Positions 31,910 through 45,260 of a stretch of DNA of 64,000 nucleotides are shown one piece after another. Source of the stretch: Pseudolabrys sp. FHR47 (lineage in GTDB: Bacteria; Pseudomonadota; Alphaproteobacteria; Rhizobiales; Xanthobacteraceae); NCBI RefSeq assembly GCF_005153485.1, contig NZ_CP039740.1, positions 2,235,001 to 2,299,000 on the forward strand, in the 5' to 3' direction. Each line of letters starts with the position of its first letter. Position 1 is the stretch's first letter. The position numbers were made by a program, and so were the translations under genes. The notes below the pieces were generated by a model. That model saw only the letters and a list, made by a program, of their open reading frames with translations, searched no databases and was not told where the DNA came from.

Positions 31910-33388
31910 TCAGGTCACCTCGAACCAGGCGGCCATGCCGGTCGCCATATGTTCGATCATGTGACAGTGCAGCATCCACTTGCCGGGGTTGTCGGCGACG
32001 AAAGCGACACGCTCGCTGCGCTCGGGGTCGACGATGACCGTGTCCAGCCAATAGGGCGTCATGCCGCCATTCGATATTTGCCGGAAATGATGACCGTGGA
32101 CGTGCATGGCGTGCGGCATCAGGCTTCGGTTCACGAAATCGAGCATGACGGTGCGGCCGCGCGCGACGCGGAACAGCGGCGGGCCGTCATGTCCACTCGA
32201 TGAGATACTGGCGAGCGCCCAGAGACGTTCCTGCGATGGCAGGCCAAAGCCATTAAAGCGGCCGGGTCCCATGGCGCCGCGCATGCCGCCGCCCATTCCA
32301 CCTCCCATGCCTCCCATCATGCCGCCCCCCATCATCATGCCCATGCCGCCGTCGAGCGGAATGTCGATCGTGAGCGCGGACTTCAGATCGATTTGGGTCG
32401 GCAGCGGATTGGCCGGCAGTGCGTCCGGCGCCGGCAGCGGCGCCTCGCGCAGCGGCGCGCTATTGTCGTAGGCAAGCGTACCGAGGGCGAATTCGCCGCC
32501 GCGGCCATTGTCGATAACGATGCGCGCGGTCGCGCCGGATTTGAGTGTGGCGTCCAGGAACAGATCGGTGCGCGCGCCCGGACCAAGGCGCAGCCAGCCA
32601 TCCGCGATCACTTCCGGCGGGCATGGCTGGCCATCCACCGCCATCACGCGCGTTTCGTGATCCGTGATGCGAAGGCGGAAAATGCGGGCATTGGCGGCGT
32701 TGATGAGGCGCAGGCGCATACGTTCGTTGGTGCGTAGCTTGATCTCGAATTCGTCCTGGCTGTTGATCGTGGCGTATTGCCCCAGCCGCCCTTCCATCAT
32801 GGCGTCGTGCATGTTGCCGAAGCTCGGGTCGATGTCGCCGTTGGCGGTCAGCCGCCAGTCGTCGAGCACCAGCGTCATGTCGCGGTCGACATTGACGGGC
32901 GTTGTTTCGTCGACGATCAGCGCGCCGTACAGGCCGCGCTCGAGCTGCTCGGATGACAAGAAGTGAGTGTGGTACCAGAAGGTGCCCGCATCGGGCGGCG
33001 TAAAGCGATAATCGAAACTCTCGCCCGGCGCGACTGGACGCTGTGTCAGGTGCGGCACGCCGTCCATCGCATTGTCGATACGAAGGCCATGCCAGTGAAT
33101 CGCGGTCGTCTGGTCGAGCTCATTGACGAGACGGACCTTCAGTTCCTCGCCTTGCTTCACTCGCAGGATTGGCCCGGGTGACAACCCGTCATAGCCCCAA
33201 ATCCGGGTCGGCCGCGCAGCCGGGCCGCGCAAGTGCGCCGTCCCGGCTTTGGCGCGCAGCACGCGGAAGCCGTCGTCTCCGGCCGGCTGCGCAACAGCCA
33301 CAGAGGGCGGCAGGACAATCAGCGTTGCGCTGGCTCCCAGTCCGGCGATTACACGCCGGCGGGATAGGGTCGTCGGGCGGAAGGTCAT
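31910..33388 (-). CDS. Multicopper oxidase, Tat-exported, with Met/Gly-rich insert
   Basis: A 492-residue three-cupredoxin enzyme. The N-terminus has a twin-arginine signal SRRRVIAGLG (residues 9-18). All four copper-binding motifs are present: HWHG (about residue 99), HTH (about 141), HAMHVHGHH and the C-terminal HCHMIEHMATGM, which supplies type 1 and type 3 ligands. Before the third motif lies a loop with 10 Met in about 28 residues (roughly 32270-32355), as in CueO-type copper-tolerance oxidases, where Met-rich loops bind Cu(I). A role in copper detoxification is likely by family but is not supported by neighbours. It converges on nnr, six bases apart. Confidence 0.9.
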   Translation of the reverse strand: MTFRPTTLSRRRVIAGLGASATLIVLPPSVAVAQPAGDDGFRVLRAKAGTAHLRGPAARPTRIWGYDGLSPGPILRVKQGEELKVRLVNELDQTTAIHWHGLRIDNAMDGVPHLTQRPVAPGESFDYRFTPPDAGTFWYHTHFLSSEQLERGLYGALIVDETTPVNVDRDMTLVLDDWRLTANGDIDPSFGNMHDAMMEGRLGQYATINSQDEFEIKLRTNERMRLRLINAANARIFRLRITDHETRVMAVDGQPCPPEVIADGWLRLGPGARTDLFLDATLKSGATARIVIDNGRGGEFALGTLAYDNSAPLREAPLPAPDALPANPLPTQIDLKSALTIDIPLDGGMGMMMGGGMMGGMGGGMGGGMRGAMGPGRFNGFGLPSQERLWALASISSSGHDGPPLFRVARGRTVMLDFVNRSLMPHAMHVHGHHFRQISNGGMTPYWLDTVIVDPERSERVAFVADNPGKWMLHCHMIEHMATGMAAWFEVT

Positions 33389-33601
33389 GGACGCCTCCTA
33401 TGTGCGCTTTGTTACAATGATAGGCCCTCGATACCGGGCCGAACTTGAGCCACCGCAAACCGGACATAAATAACAGAAATAAGTTGGTATTTAGATGGCT
33501 TTGGCTCGTTCCGAGCGGAGGCGGCGCTTTATCGCCTTGCCCTTGCCCGGATGAGGCGTTATGTCCGCCCGTCGCGGGCAGACAAGATTTGAAGGCCCTT
33601 T

Positions 33602-33686
<85 letters not shown>

Positions 33687-33802
33687 GACAAAGGTTTATG
33701 GGTTTGCGTACGAAATGCGGGAACGGTCCCGCAATTCAGGACACCACGGTGCGAAACGGTCCTTGTGGGCGGTGGCGCGCGTAACGAGAAGCAAGTGAGA
33801 TC

Positions 33803-35155
33803 ATGCAGGTTACTGAGACACTTTCCGAAGGCCTCAAGCGCGAATACAGCGTCAGCATTCCGGTCGCCGAGCTCGCCAGCAAGGTCGATGCCCGCATCGC
33901 CGAACTCAAGGACAAGATCAAGCTCAACGGCTTCCGTCCGGGCAAGGTACCGGTCTCGCATATCAAGAAGATGTATGGCCGCTCGGCGATGGCCGAGGTC
34001 ATCGAGGCTTCGGTGCGCGACGCCAACCAGAAGATCGTGACCGACAACAATTTCAAGCTGGCCGCTGATCCGAAGGTCACGCTGCCGACCGAGGAAGCCG
34101 ATGTCGAGAAGCTGATCAGCGGTTCGGCCGATCTCAACTATACGGTCGGCATCGAAATCGTGCCCGAGATCAAGCTCGGCGACTTCAAGACCATCAAGCT
34201 CGAGAAGCCGGTGGCCGAAGTTGCGGAAGCGGAGATCGATGAGGCGCTCGGCCGCATCGCCAAGCAGAACACCCCGTTCGCCGACAAAGGTGAGGGCGCC
34301 AAGGCCGCGAGCGGCGACCGCGTCACCATTGACTTCGTCGGCACCATCGACGGCGTCGCCTTCCAGGGCGGCACCGGTCAGGACATTGCTGTTGATATCG
34401 GCTCCGGCACCTTCATTCCGGGCTTTGAGGAGCAACTCATCGGCATCGCCGCCGGCGAGAACCGCACCGTGAAGGCGACGTTCCCGGCCGCTTACGCCAA
34501 TGCCGAACTCGCCGGCAAGGCCGCCGAGTTCGCTGTCACGGCCAAGAAGATCGAAGCCCCCGGCACCGTCACCGTCGATGACGAATTCGCCAAGCAGCTC
34601 GGCCTTGAATCGCTCGCCAAGCTGCGCGACGCGGTGAAGGAACAGATTGGCCGCGACTACCAGCGCATGTCGCGTCAGAAAGTGAAGCGCGCGCTGCTCG
34701 ACGCGCTCGACAAGATGCACAAGTTCGACCTGCCGCCGACGCTCGCCGAAGAAGAATTCAATCGCGTCTGGGCCTCGGTGACGGAGGAGCTGAAGGCGGA
34801 GAACAAGACCTTCGAGGACGAGAACACGACGGAAGAGAAGGCCAGGGAAGAGTATCGCGGCATTGCTGATCGCCGCGTGCGCCTCGGCCTCGTGCTCGCC
34901 GAGATCGGCGACAAGAACAAGATCACAGTCGGCGACGAGGAGCTGTCGCGCGCGGTTGCCGAGCGCGCCCGCCAGTTCGCCGGCCAGGAACAGCGCGTGT
35001 GGGATTACTACCGCCAGAACCCGGAAGCTCTCGCCTCACTGCGCGCACCGATCTACGAGGAGAAGGTGGTCGACTTCCTGCTCGAGCTCGCCGACGTGAC
35101 CGAGAAGAAGGTCTCCAAGGAAGAGCTGATGAAGGAAGACGAAGAGGCGGCTTAA
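33803..35155 (+). CDS. tig: Trigger factor
   Basis: The ribosome-bound chaperone and peptidyl-prolyl isomerase, 450 residues. Domain order: ribosome-binding N-domain with the signature GFRPGKVP (about residues 44-51), FKBP-type isomerase domain with [20 protein letters not shown] (about 170-189), and a long helical C-terminal substrate-binding domain ending in an acidic tail [11 protein letters not shown]. First gene of the tig-clpP-clpX-lon quality-control cluster; 264 bases separate it from clpP. Confidence 0.97.
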   Translation: MQVTETLSEGLKREYSVSIPVAELASKVDARIAELKDKIKLNGFRPGKVPVSHIKKMYGRSAMAEVIEASVRDANQKIVTDNNFKLAADPKVTLPTEEADVEKLISGSADLNYTVGIEIVPEIKLGDFKTIKLEKPVAEVAEAEIDEALGRIAKQNTPFADKGEGAKAASGDRVTIDFVGTIDGVAFQGGTGQDIAVDIGSGTFIPGFEEQLIGIAAGENRTVKATFPAAYANAELAGKAAEFAVTAKKIEAPGTVTVDDEFAKQLGLESLAKLRDAVKEQIGRDYQRMSRQKVKRALLDALDKMHKFDLPPTLAEEEFNRVWASVTEELKAENKTFEDENTTEEKAREEYRGIADRRVRLGLVLAEIGDKNKITVGDEELSRAVAERARQFAGQEQRVWDYYRQNPEALASLRAPIYEEKVVDFLLELADVTEKKVSKEELMKEDEEAA

Positions 35156-35419
35156 CGATTTCCGCCGCAGTCTCTCCACGATTGCTTAATCGGCTTCTGT
35201 TACACACGCCGCCCGGTGGGGAATAGCCTCGCCGGGCGGTCTGTCTTTGAGGCGCCGCGCCAACCCAGTTTGCAACTCTTCTTAAGAGACCTGTCACCAT
35301 CCTCGGAGCGGCCCTTGCGCTCCGGGGCAACCGAAAATAGATCGTCGAAGCAGGGCGACCCGCTAAGCTAGCCCTTGCGATTCGCGTCAAAGCGCCTCAA
35401 TGCGCGTCCTGGAGCCGTT

Positions 35420-36052
35420 ATGAAAGATCCGGTCGAAACCTACATGAACCTCGTGCCGATGGTGGTCGAACAGACCAACCGCGGCGAACGGGCCTACGAC
35501 ATTTTCTCCCGGCTCCTGAAGGAACGGATCATTTTCATTACGGGACCGATCGAGGACGGCATGTCGACCCTGATCGTCGCCCAGCTTCTGTTCCTTGAGG
35601 CCGAGAACCCGAAGAAAGAGATTTCGATGTACATCAACTCGCCGGGCGGGGTGGTGACGTCGGGCATGGCGATCTACGACACCATGCAGTTCATCCGACC
35701 GGCGGTGTCGACCCTGTGCATCGGCCAGGCCGCGTCGATGGGGTCGCTGCTGCTCGCCGCCGGCGAGAAGGACATGCGTTTTGCCCTTCCGAACGCCCGC
35801 ATCATGGTGCATCAGCCGTCCGGCGGCTTCCAGGGCCAGGCGACCGATATCATGCTGCACGCTCAGGAGATTTTGAACCTGAAGAAGCGGCTCAACGAGA
35901 TTTACGTGCACCATACCGGCCAGTCGCTGAAGAAGATCGAGGACGCGCTGGAGCGCGACTACTTCCTCACCGCGGAAGCGGCGCGCGACTTCGGTATCGT
36001 GGACAAGGTCATCGAAAAGCGGCCGCAGGACGTGGCCGTGAAGCCCGCTTGA
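35420..36052 (+). CDS. clpP: ATP-dependent Clp protease proteolytic subunit
   Basis: A 210-residue serine peptidase that forms the tetradecameric chamber used by ClpX or ClpA. Catalytic Ser lies in [11 protein letters not shown], His in [11 protein letters not shown], and the Asp near the start of the last helix region (ERDYFL). The start is ATG 35420, after a GGAG site; the upstream ATG at 35375 gives an untypical N-terminus. It is followed by clpX after 376 bases, the standard order. Regulation by sigma-32 is likely in the family but no clear box was found. Confidence 0.96.
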   Translation: MKDPVETYMNLVPMVVEQTNRGERAYDIFSRLLKERIIFITGPIEDGMSTLIVAQLLFLEAENPKKEISMYINSPGGVVTSGMAIYDTMQFIRPAVSTLCIGQAASMGSLLLAAGEKDMRFALPNARIMVHQPSGGFQGQATDIMLHAQEILNLKKRLNEIYVHHTGQSLKKIEDALERDYFLTAEAARDFGIVDKVIEKRPQDVAVKPA

Positions 36053-36428
36053 CCCGGGCCTGGATTGTTTCGGGTGGCGAAAGTTCCCCGCGACAAGATG
36101 CGCGACCGGGCCTTCGGCGGCCCGCAGACAGCGGTAATTTCGGCCCGTTTTGTGGACAAAAACGGCCATTGTTATCGTTAATACATTCTTGATCATCCTG
36201 CCCGTAGCATGCTTCGCTCGGGGTGTGGGAGTGTAGTCGGGAGCGGCCTCCCGAAATGAGCGGGTTGCCGGGCCTTAATTTCCGGCGCGGAATTTGCTTC
36301 GGTAGTAGGGCAGACGATTGATCTGCCTCACGGCGGGGGCGGCGCCAGTGAACGATACGAGACCAGGCTGCTTTTAAAGATCGGGCTGTCTTAGGTCGCG
36401 TATACGGAAGAGTGATACGGAGAACGGA
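36053..36428. other. Interval between clpP and clpX with small hairpins
   Basis: No gene is visible in these 376 bases. Hairpins: CGGGAG-CGGC-CTCCCG (about 36238-36253) and GGCAGA-loop-TCTGCC (36309-36327). Neither has a U-tract. The interval probably contains an independent clpX promoter. Confidence 0.35.
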
Positions 36429-37706
36429 ATGAGCAAAGTCGGCGGCACCGATTCGAAGAACACCCTGTATTGCTCGTTCTGCGGCAAGAGCCAGCACGAA
36501 GTCAGGAAACTGATTGCCGGCCCAACCGTGTTCATCTGCGATGAATGCGTCGAACTTTGCATGGACATCATCCGTGAGGAGAACAAGTCCTCGCTGGTGA
36601 AGTCGCGCGACGGCATCCCGACGCCGAAGGAAATCTGCAAGGTCCTCGACGATTACGTGATCGGCCAGTTCCACGCCAAACGCGTGCTGTCGGTCGCCGT
36701 GCACAATCACTACAAGCGCCTCAATCACCAGACCAAGCACCAGGACGTCGAACTCGCGAAGTCGAACATCCTGCTGATCGGTCCGACCGGCTCGGGCAAG
36801 ACGCTGCTGGCTCAGACTTTGGCGCGCATCCTCGACGTGCCGTTCACAATGGCGGACGCGACGACGTTGACCGAAGCCGGCTATGTCGGCGAGGACGTCG
36901 AAAACATCATCCTCAAGCTGTTGCAGGCCGCCGATTACAACGTTGAGCGCGCCCAGCGCGGCATCGTCTATATCGACGAAATCGACAAGATCAGCCGCAA
37001 GTCCGACAACCCCTCGATCACGCGCGATGTGTCGGGTGAGGGCGTCCAGCAGGCTCTGCTCAAGATCATGGAAGGCACCGTTGCGTCGGTGCCACCGCAG
37101 GGCGGCCGCAAGCATCCGCAGCAGGAGTTCCTGCAGGTAGATACGACCAACATTCTCTTCATTTGCGGCGGCGCTTTCTCCGGCCTCGACAAGATCATCT
37201 CCGGCCGCGGCAAGTCGACCTCGATCGGCTTCGGTGCCAAGGTCACTGCGCCGGAAGACCGCCGCCAGGGCGAGATCTTCCGCGAGGTCGAGCCGGAAGA
37301 TCTGCTCAAGTATGGTCTCATTCCCGAGTTCGTCGGCCGTCTGCCGGTCGTCGCAACCCTGGAGGACCTCGACGAGGCTTCGCTCAAAAAGATCCTGGTC
37401 GAGCCGAAGAACGCGCTGGTCAAGCAGTACCAGCGGCTGTTCGAAATGGAGCAGATTGATCTAACGCTCGCCGAGGAGGCGCTCGGCGCCATCGCCCGCA
37501 AGGCGATCGAGCGCAAGACCGGCGCGCGCGGCCTGCGCTCGATCATGGAGGGCATCCTGCTCGACACCATGTTCGACCTGCCGTCGCTGGAAGGCGTCGA
37601 GGAGGTCGTGATCTCCAAGGAGGTGGTCGACGGTACCGCCCGGCCGCTTTACATCTACGCCGACCGCAGCGACCGCACCGCCGACCAGGGATCGGCCAGC
37701 GCCTGA
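36429..37706 (+). CDS. clpX: ATP-dependent Clp protease ATPase subunit ClpX
   Basis: A 425-residue AAA+ unfoldase. The N-terminal zinc-binding domain has four cysteines in CSFCGK (about residues 16-21) and CDECVELC (about 37-44). Walker A is [12 protein letters not shown] (about 118-129), Walker [10 protein letters not shown] (about 180-188). The pore-loop and RKH regions are intact, as is the C-terminal small domain. It delivers substrates to ClpP. Confidence 0.98.
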   Translation: MSKVGGTDSKNTLYCSFCGKSQHEVRKLIAGPTVFICDECVELCMDIIREENKSSLVKSRDGIPTPKEICKVLDDYVIGQFHAKRVLSVAVHNHYKRLNHQTKHQDVELAKSNILLIGPTGSGKTLLAQTLARILDVPFTMADATTLTEAGYVGEDVENIILKLLQAADYNVERAQRGIVYIDEIDKISRKSDNPSITRDVSGEGVQQALLKIMEGTVASVPPQGGRKHPQQEFLQVDTTNILFICGGAFSGLDKIISGRGKSTSIGFGAKVTAPEDRRQGEIFREVEPEDLLKYGLIPEFVGRLPVVATLEDLDEASLKKILVEPKNALVKQYQRLFEMEQIDLTLAEEALGAIARKAIERKTGARGLRSIMEGILLDTMFDLPSLEGVEEVVISKEVVDGTARPLYIYADRSDRTADQGSASA

Positions 37707-38165
37707 CGTCAGGACCGGCACGGAAGTTCCACCGGCGCCCGCTTTGGGCGCCGGCCGCGACCGGTTGGCCCCGACCGGCTAGCCCTTTGTCGGATACCGG
37801 ACCAGCCTTCCGAGCGTGGCTGGATAACGGCTTTTCCGGCGCGATTTCGTCGCCGAATCGACGCTGTTTGTGGTGTCCTGATCCCGCGTAGTGTCATCTT
37901 AACTGGAGTTTCGGGCGTTACTTGCGGCGGGGTGGCCGTCATCCTACGTATAGTGCTGTCCGAGAACCGGCGTACCAATCTTCGTCGTTATTCGACCGAA
38001 CTTGCGACTTGATCTGCGACTTGGATGATTACCCGAAAGCCTTCGGGTGGACCGCGAAACAGGAAGCGCGCATCCAACGTTCCCCATCCTGACCGGCACT
38101 GATCTTGCGATGCCGCTTGAAGCGGGTCCTCGGATCAGGGGCACAACAAAAAGGACTGGAAGACC
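37707..38165. other. Interval between clpX and lon with a strong hairpin
   Basis: A 459-base gene-free stretch. It begins with a perfect hairpin CCGGCGCCC-GCTTT-GGGCGCCGG (37732-37754), which lacks a U-tract and may be an attenuator or processing site. A direct repeat TGCGACTTG (38003-38011 and 38015-38023, period 12) lies upstream of lon and could be a regulator site. Short open frames look random. Confidence 0.4.
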
Positions 38166-40592
<2,427 letters not shown>

Positions 40593-40616
40593 GCGGCGAG
40601 TCCAGCAGAAAATGCG

Positions 40617-40643
40617 AAAACGGCGCCTCCGGGCGCCGTTTTT
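40617..40643 (+). terminator. Rho-independent terminator of lon
   Basis: Stem ACGGCGCC/GGGCGCCGT with a short TCC loop, preceded by AAAA and followed by TTTTT, 25 bases after the lon stop. Confidence 0.9.
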
Positions 40644-40712
40644 GATTTAAGGGGCCGCGGGGCGGCTTGCGCGATGCGCCGCAATAGCGATAAACGGACG
40701 CCAGATGGGGCC

Positions 40713-40787
40713 GGGCAGTTAGCTCAGCGGTAGAGCATCCCGTTTACACCGGGACGGTCGGGAGTTCGATCCTCTCACTGCCCACCA
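40713..40787 (+). tRNA. tRNA-Val (UAC anticodon)
   Basis: A 75-base cloverleaf beginning GGGCAGTTAGCTCAGCGG and ending with encoded CCA. Anticodon stem TCCCG/CGGGA with loop TTTACAC gives anticodon TAC. Acceptor GGGCAGT pairs with ACTGCCC. It marks the left side of the ABC-transporter segment. Confidence 0.95.
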
Positions 40788-40927
40788 TTCCCTTCGCAAG
40801 TGCAGCAGAGTTTCGCAGAACTGTCACACGCTTGCGCTAGGTCAATGTCGGTACGGCAGAGTCGCCTCAGCGTTTCTTTGCTAAATTGACCCCTTTAAAG
40901 CCGGGGCGAGCTTTCGCGGGCTAGCAT

Positions 40928-41736
40928 TTGTCCCGTGCGAGATCGACAGCAGGAATGGCGCTCGCGACCTATCTTTATCTCGTCTACCTGTTCACGCCGA
41001 TCGCGCTGCTCCTGATAGGTTCGGTGGGGCAGGTGTGGTTCAACACGCTGTTGCCATCGGGCTTCACCACCGAATGGTACATTCAGGTCGCCAATGACGG
41101 CAGCTTCCAGCGCGCCTTCTGGACCAGCCTGAAAGTCTGCGCACTGACCTGCGTGATCGGCGCCGCGGTCGGCGTGCCGCTGGCTTACGCCATCTACCGA
41201 GCCGCCTCGCGCAAGGCGCGCGCCGCCGCCCGCATCATCTATCTGCTGCCGATCGCGGTGCCGCCGCTGGTGCTCGCTTTCGGCTTCGTCCTCGTGTTCT
41301 CAAGCGACACGTTGCCGTTTCTCGGTAGCCTGTGGGTGCTGGTCGGTGGCCATCTGGTGCTGACGCTGCCTTATCTCTTGCAGACTTTGATCGGCGACAT
41401 GCGCCACCTCAAGCTGGCCGAGGTCGAACTCGCCGCCGAGTCGCTTGGTGCCGGCGCGACACGGCGCTTCCTGGACATCGTGCTGCCGAGCCTGCGGCAC
41501 AGCCTGGCGTCCGGGCTGATCACGGTCGCGGCTTTGTCGATCGGCGAATTTCAACTGTCCAATCTCGTCGCCGGCTTTCTGACGCGGCCTTATCCGGTCG
41601 TGCTGTTGCAGGCCTTCTATGGTGCGACCGGCTTCGCCTGCGCCGCGACCGTGGTGCTGCTGGCGCTGGCGTTGCTGGCTTCGGTTGGCGGCGCACTCAC
41701 TGCACGCGGCGCGCAGGGCGCCTATGGAGCCGGCGC

Positions 41737-41740
<4 letters not shown>
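40928..41740 (+). CDS. ABC transporter permease (Fe3+/polyamine-type importer)
   Basis: An inner-membrane subunit of about 270 residues with six helices. The EAA loop is AAESLGAGATRRFLDIVLPSLRHSL (about residues 176-200, in part). It belongs to the binding-protein-dependent type I importers that move ferric ions, spermidine/putrescine or phosphonates; the substrate cannot be fixed. The longest frame begins with a TTG at 40928; ATG 40955 is the alternative, and neither has a convincing ribosome-binding site. It overlaps the ATPase gene by four bases. Confidence 0.85.
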
Positions 41741-42795
<1,055 letters not shown>

Positions 42796-42811
42796 ACCAC
42801 TGGAGGCATCG

Positions 42812-43891
42812 ATGAGAGCACTGCAGAGATCGTTGACGATCGCCGCGCTGACGCTGGCGCCGGTTCTGGCGCAGGCGCAGACCGTGATGAACTCCCCGGA
42901 GCTCTATCCGGGCGAGAAGGCGCTCTACGAGGCGGCGGCCAAGGAAGGCATGGTCGTGTCGTTTGACACCGGCCCGACCTGGGCCAACTGGGCGGCGCAG
43001 TTCAAGGCCTTCAAAACGCGCTATCCGGCGGTCGAGATGGCCTATAACGATCTCGGCTCGGCCGCGACCGTGATCGCGCTCGACAAGGCGCGTAACCGCC
43101 CGCAGGCCGACACCGCTTATTATTTCGCCGCCTCGGCGGTTGACGCGGTGGCCAAGGACGTCGTCGCGCCGTTCAAGCCGGTGAACTTCGACAAGCTGCC
43201 GGACGTGTTCCGCGAGCCGAGCGGCAAGTGGTTCACCATCCACCAGCTCACCATCGCCTTTATCGTCAACAAGAAGCTGGTCAAGCAGGTGCCGCAGACC
43301 TGGGCCGATCTGCTCAAGCCGGAATACAAGAACACGGTGGTCTATCTCGATCCGCGCTCGACCGGTGTCGGCCAAGTGATGACCTTCGGCGCCGCGTACG
43401 CCAACGGCGGCAGCGTCGACAATGTCACGCCGGGCATCGACTATCTCGGCAAGCTGCACAAGGCCGGTTCGGTGCTGCGCGTGGTCGGCACGACGCCGTA
43501 TTCGCAGTTCGTCAAGGGCGAGATCCCGGTCTGGATCTCCTATGAGAATGACGGCATGAAGGCCAAGTACATCGACGGTCTCGGCGACCAGGTTGAGGTC
43601 GTTGTGCCGAAGGACGGTTCGGTCGCGGCGCCTTACGGCATCAGCCTCGTCAAGAACGGGCCGAACCCGAATGCCGGCAAGCTCTGGCTCAACTTCATCA
43701 TGACCGACTTCGGACAGGGCATCTTCGCCGAAGGCTTCGTGCGTCCGTCGGTGCCGGGCGTCAAGCTGCCGGCGAGCGTTGCCGACAAGCTGCCGCCGGC
43801 GCCGCAGGTCAAGCCGCTCGACGTGCAGAAAGCCGCGGCCAAGAAGCAGGAAATCGACACCGGCTGGGCCAAGGCCGCGGTGGCGAACTAG
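42812..43891 (+). CDS. ABC transporter periplasmic substrate-binding protein
   Basis: A 359-residue protein with a Sec signal peptide (about residues 1-22, ending LAQAQ). The mature part has the family-1 binding-protein pattern: LYEAAAKEGMVVSFDTGPTW near the N-terminus, TWADLLKPEYKNTVVYLDPRSTG (in part) and VPKDGSVAAPYGISLVKNGPNPNAG near the hinge and C-lobe, as in iron/polyamine/thiamine-type binding proteins. Two tyrosines expected for direct Fe(III) binding are not obvious, so ferric iron is not assured. A GGAGG site precedes ATG 42812. Confidence 0.87.
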   Translation: MRALQRSLTIAALTLAPVLAQAQTVMNSPELYPGEKALYEAAAKEGMVVSFDTGPTWANWAAQFKAFKTRYPAVEMAYNDLGSAATVIALDKARNRPQADTAYYFAASAVDAVAKDVVAPFKPVNFDKLPDVFREPSGKWFTIHQLTIAFIVNKKLVKQVPQTWADLLKPEYKNTVVYLDPRSTGVGQVMTFGAAYANGGSVDNVTPGIDYLGKLHKAGSVLRVVGTTPYSQFVKGEIPVWISYENDGMKAKYIDGLGDQVEVVVPKDGSVAAPYGISLVKNGPNPNAGKLWLNFIMTDFGQGIFAEGFVRPSVPGVKLPASVADKLPPAPQVKPLDVQKAAAKKQEIDTGWAKAAVAN

Positions 43892-43903
43892 AGACGAACG
43901 GCA

Positions 43904-44731
43904 ATGCGCCGGGATTATCAGCTCATGCTCGCGCTGCCCGGCGCAGCCGTGTTCGTTTTCTTTTTCCTGATCCCGCTGATTGCCGTGTCCGCCGACGGTT
44001 TTACCGGCGGCGGCGCGGCGTTCCTGCGTGTCGTTCACAACGAGCTGTTCTGGGGCGGCCTGCGCGGTTCGCTGATCCTGGGCACGACGGCATCGGTGTT
44101 TTCGCTTATCGTCGGCTTCATCGTGGCGCTGCATTTGTCGCGGCTGTCGGAACGGGCGCGCACCGTGTTGATGTTTTTCATCGCACTGCCGCTGACCTTC
44201 TCCGGCCTGATCGTGGCCTATGGCTTCATCCTGTCTTACGGCCGTGCCGGCTTCATCACGCAAATCCTGTCCTATGTTGGCGCCGATCCGGTTGCCTTTT
44301 CGCGGCTTCTGTTTTCGCCACAAGGTCTGGCCTTCGCCGCGTCGTATTATCTGATCCCGCGCGTCGTCATGCTGATGCTGCCGGTGCTCGTCAATTTCGA
44401 TAGCGCTCAGTTCGCCGCCGCGGAATCGCTCGGCGCCACGCGGGGCCAGGTGATCCGTCAGATATTGATTCCGCAGATCTTGCCGACAGCGGTGTCGGCC
44501 TTCTGCCTGATCGCGGCGGTGGCGGTCGGGGCCTATGGCACGGCGCTGGCTTTGGTCGGCACGCAGGTCAACATCCTGCCGCTCCAGCTTTACAGCATGA
44601 TCTCGGAGAGTGGCTCGGATTTTCCGGCCGCTGCGGCATTGTCGCTGATCCTGATGGCGATATGCTCCTGCATCATCGCCGTCGGCGAAATCGCGGCGGC
44701 CCGGCACGAGAGGCAGGATATTGTCCGCTGA
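43904..44731 (+). CDS. ABC transporter permease, second subunit
   Basis: A 275-residue inner-membrane permease with about six helices. EAA loop: AAESLGATRGQVIRQILIPQILP (about residues 169-191, in part). It pairs with the permease at 40928; the two permeases flank the ATPase and binding-protein genes, an unusual order for this class. Its ATG lies 12 bases after the preceding stop. Confidence 0.86.
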   Translation: MRRDYQLMLALPGAAVFVFFFLIPLIAVSADGFTGGGAAFLRVVHNELFWGGLRGSLILGTTASVFSLIVGFIVALHLSRLSERARTVLMFFIALPLTFSGLIVAYGFILSYGRAGFITQILSYVGADPVAFSRLLFSPQGLAFAASYYLIPRVVMLMLPVLVNFDSAQFAAAESLGATRGQVIRQILIPQILPTAVSAFCLIAAVAVGAYGTALALVGTQVNILPLQLYSMISESGSDFPAAAALSLILMAICSCIIAVGEIAAARHERQDIVR

Positions 44732-44747
44732 TTTGAGCAATGAGGCG

Positions 44748-45260
44748 ATGTCCCTTCGGGAACAGGCGATTTGGCGGCAGCGGCGCTCTGGAACGCCCGT
44801 GCGCCAGCCGGTGGCCGTCATCGGCCCGCGCGAGGCGAGCGAGGGGCAACTGGCCGCTGCCGAGCAGGTGGGTGCCGCACTGGCGCGTATCGGCTTCACC
44901 GTGGTCTGTGGTGGCCGTCAGGGCATCATGGAAGCGGTGTGCCGGGGCGTGGCGGCCGAGAAAGGCATCAGCATCGGCCTTTTGCCGGACACCGAAGCCA
45001 CGGCCGCCAATCCCTATGTGACCGTACCGATCGCTACCGGCCTCGGCGAAGCGCGCAACGCGATCGTCGCCCGCGCCGGGTTCTGCATCGTCGTCATCGG
45101 CGACAGTTACGGCACGCTCTCCGAAGTAGCATTGGGCCTGCAATTCGGCCGGCCGGTGTTCGGGCTTCTGGGCGCGGCGAGTGTCAAAGGCGTGGTGTCA
45201 TGCGACAGCGTCGATGCCGCGATTGACGGCGTCTGCAAGCTGTCGCTGGGGCTACCTTAA
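44748..45260 (+). CDS. SLOG-type nucleotide-binding protein (TIGR00725 family)
   Basis: About 170 residues with the Rossmann-like SLOG/LOG fold. VAVIGPREASEGQ begins the first strand, VVCGGRQGIMEAVCRG is the GGxxGxM-type nucleotide loop, and GLGEARNAIVARAGFCIVVIGDSYGTLSEVA contains the conserved Arg-Asn and Gly-Thr-x-x-Glu motifs. It is related to cytokinin-activating LOG and DprA-like proteins but belongs to the uncharacterised TIGR00725 group. A TTG at 44721 in the same frame would overlap the permease gene; I prefer ATG 44748, without certainty. It is probably cotranscribed with the importer. Confidence 0.75.
   Translation: MSLREQAIWRQRRSGTPVRQPVAVIGPREASEGQLAAAEQVGAALARIGFTVVCGGRQGIMEAVCRGVAAEKGISIGLLPDTEATAANPYVTVPIATGLGEARNAIVARAGFCIVVIGDSYGTLSEVALGLQFGRPVFGLLGAASVKGVVSCDSVDAAIDGVCKLSLGLP

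Noticed and set aside
37709..37978. Small Arg-rich reverse frame between clpX and lon
   Set aside because: Random-looking composition, overlaps a strong hairpin, no ribosome-binding site.
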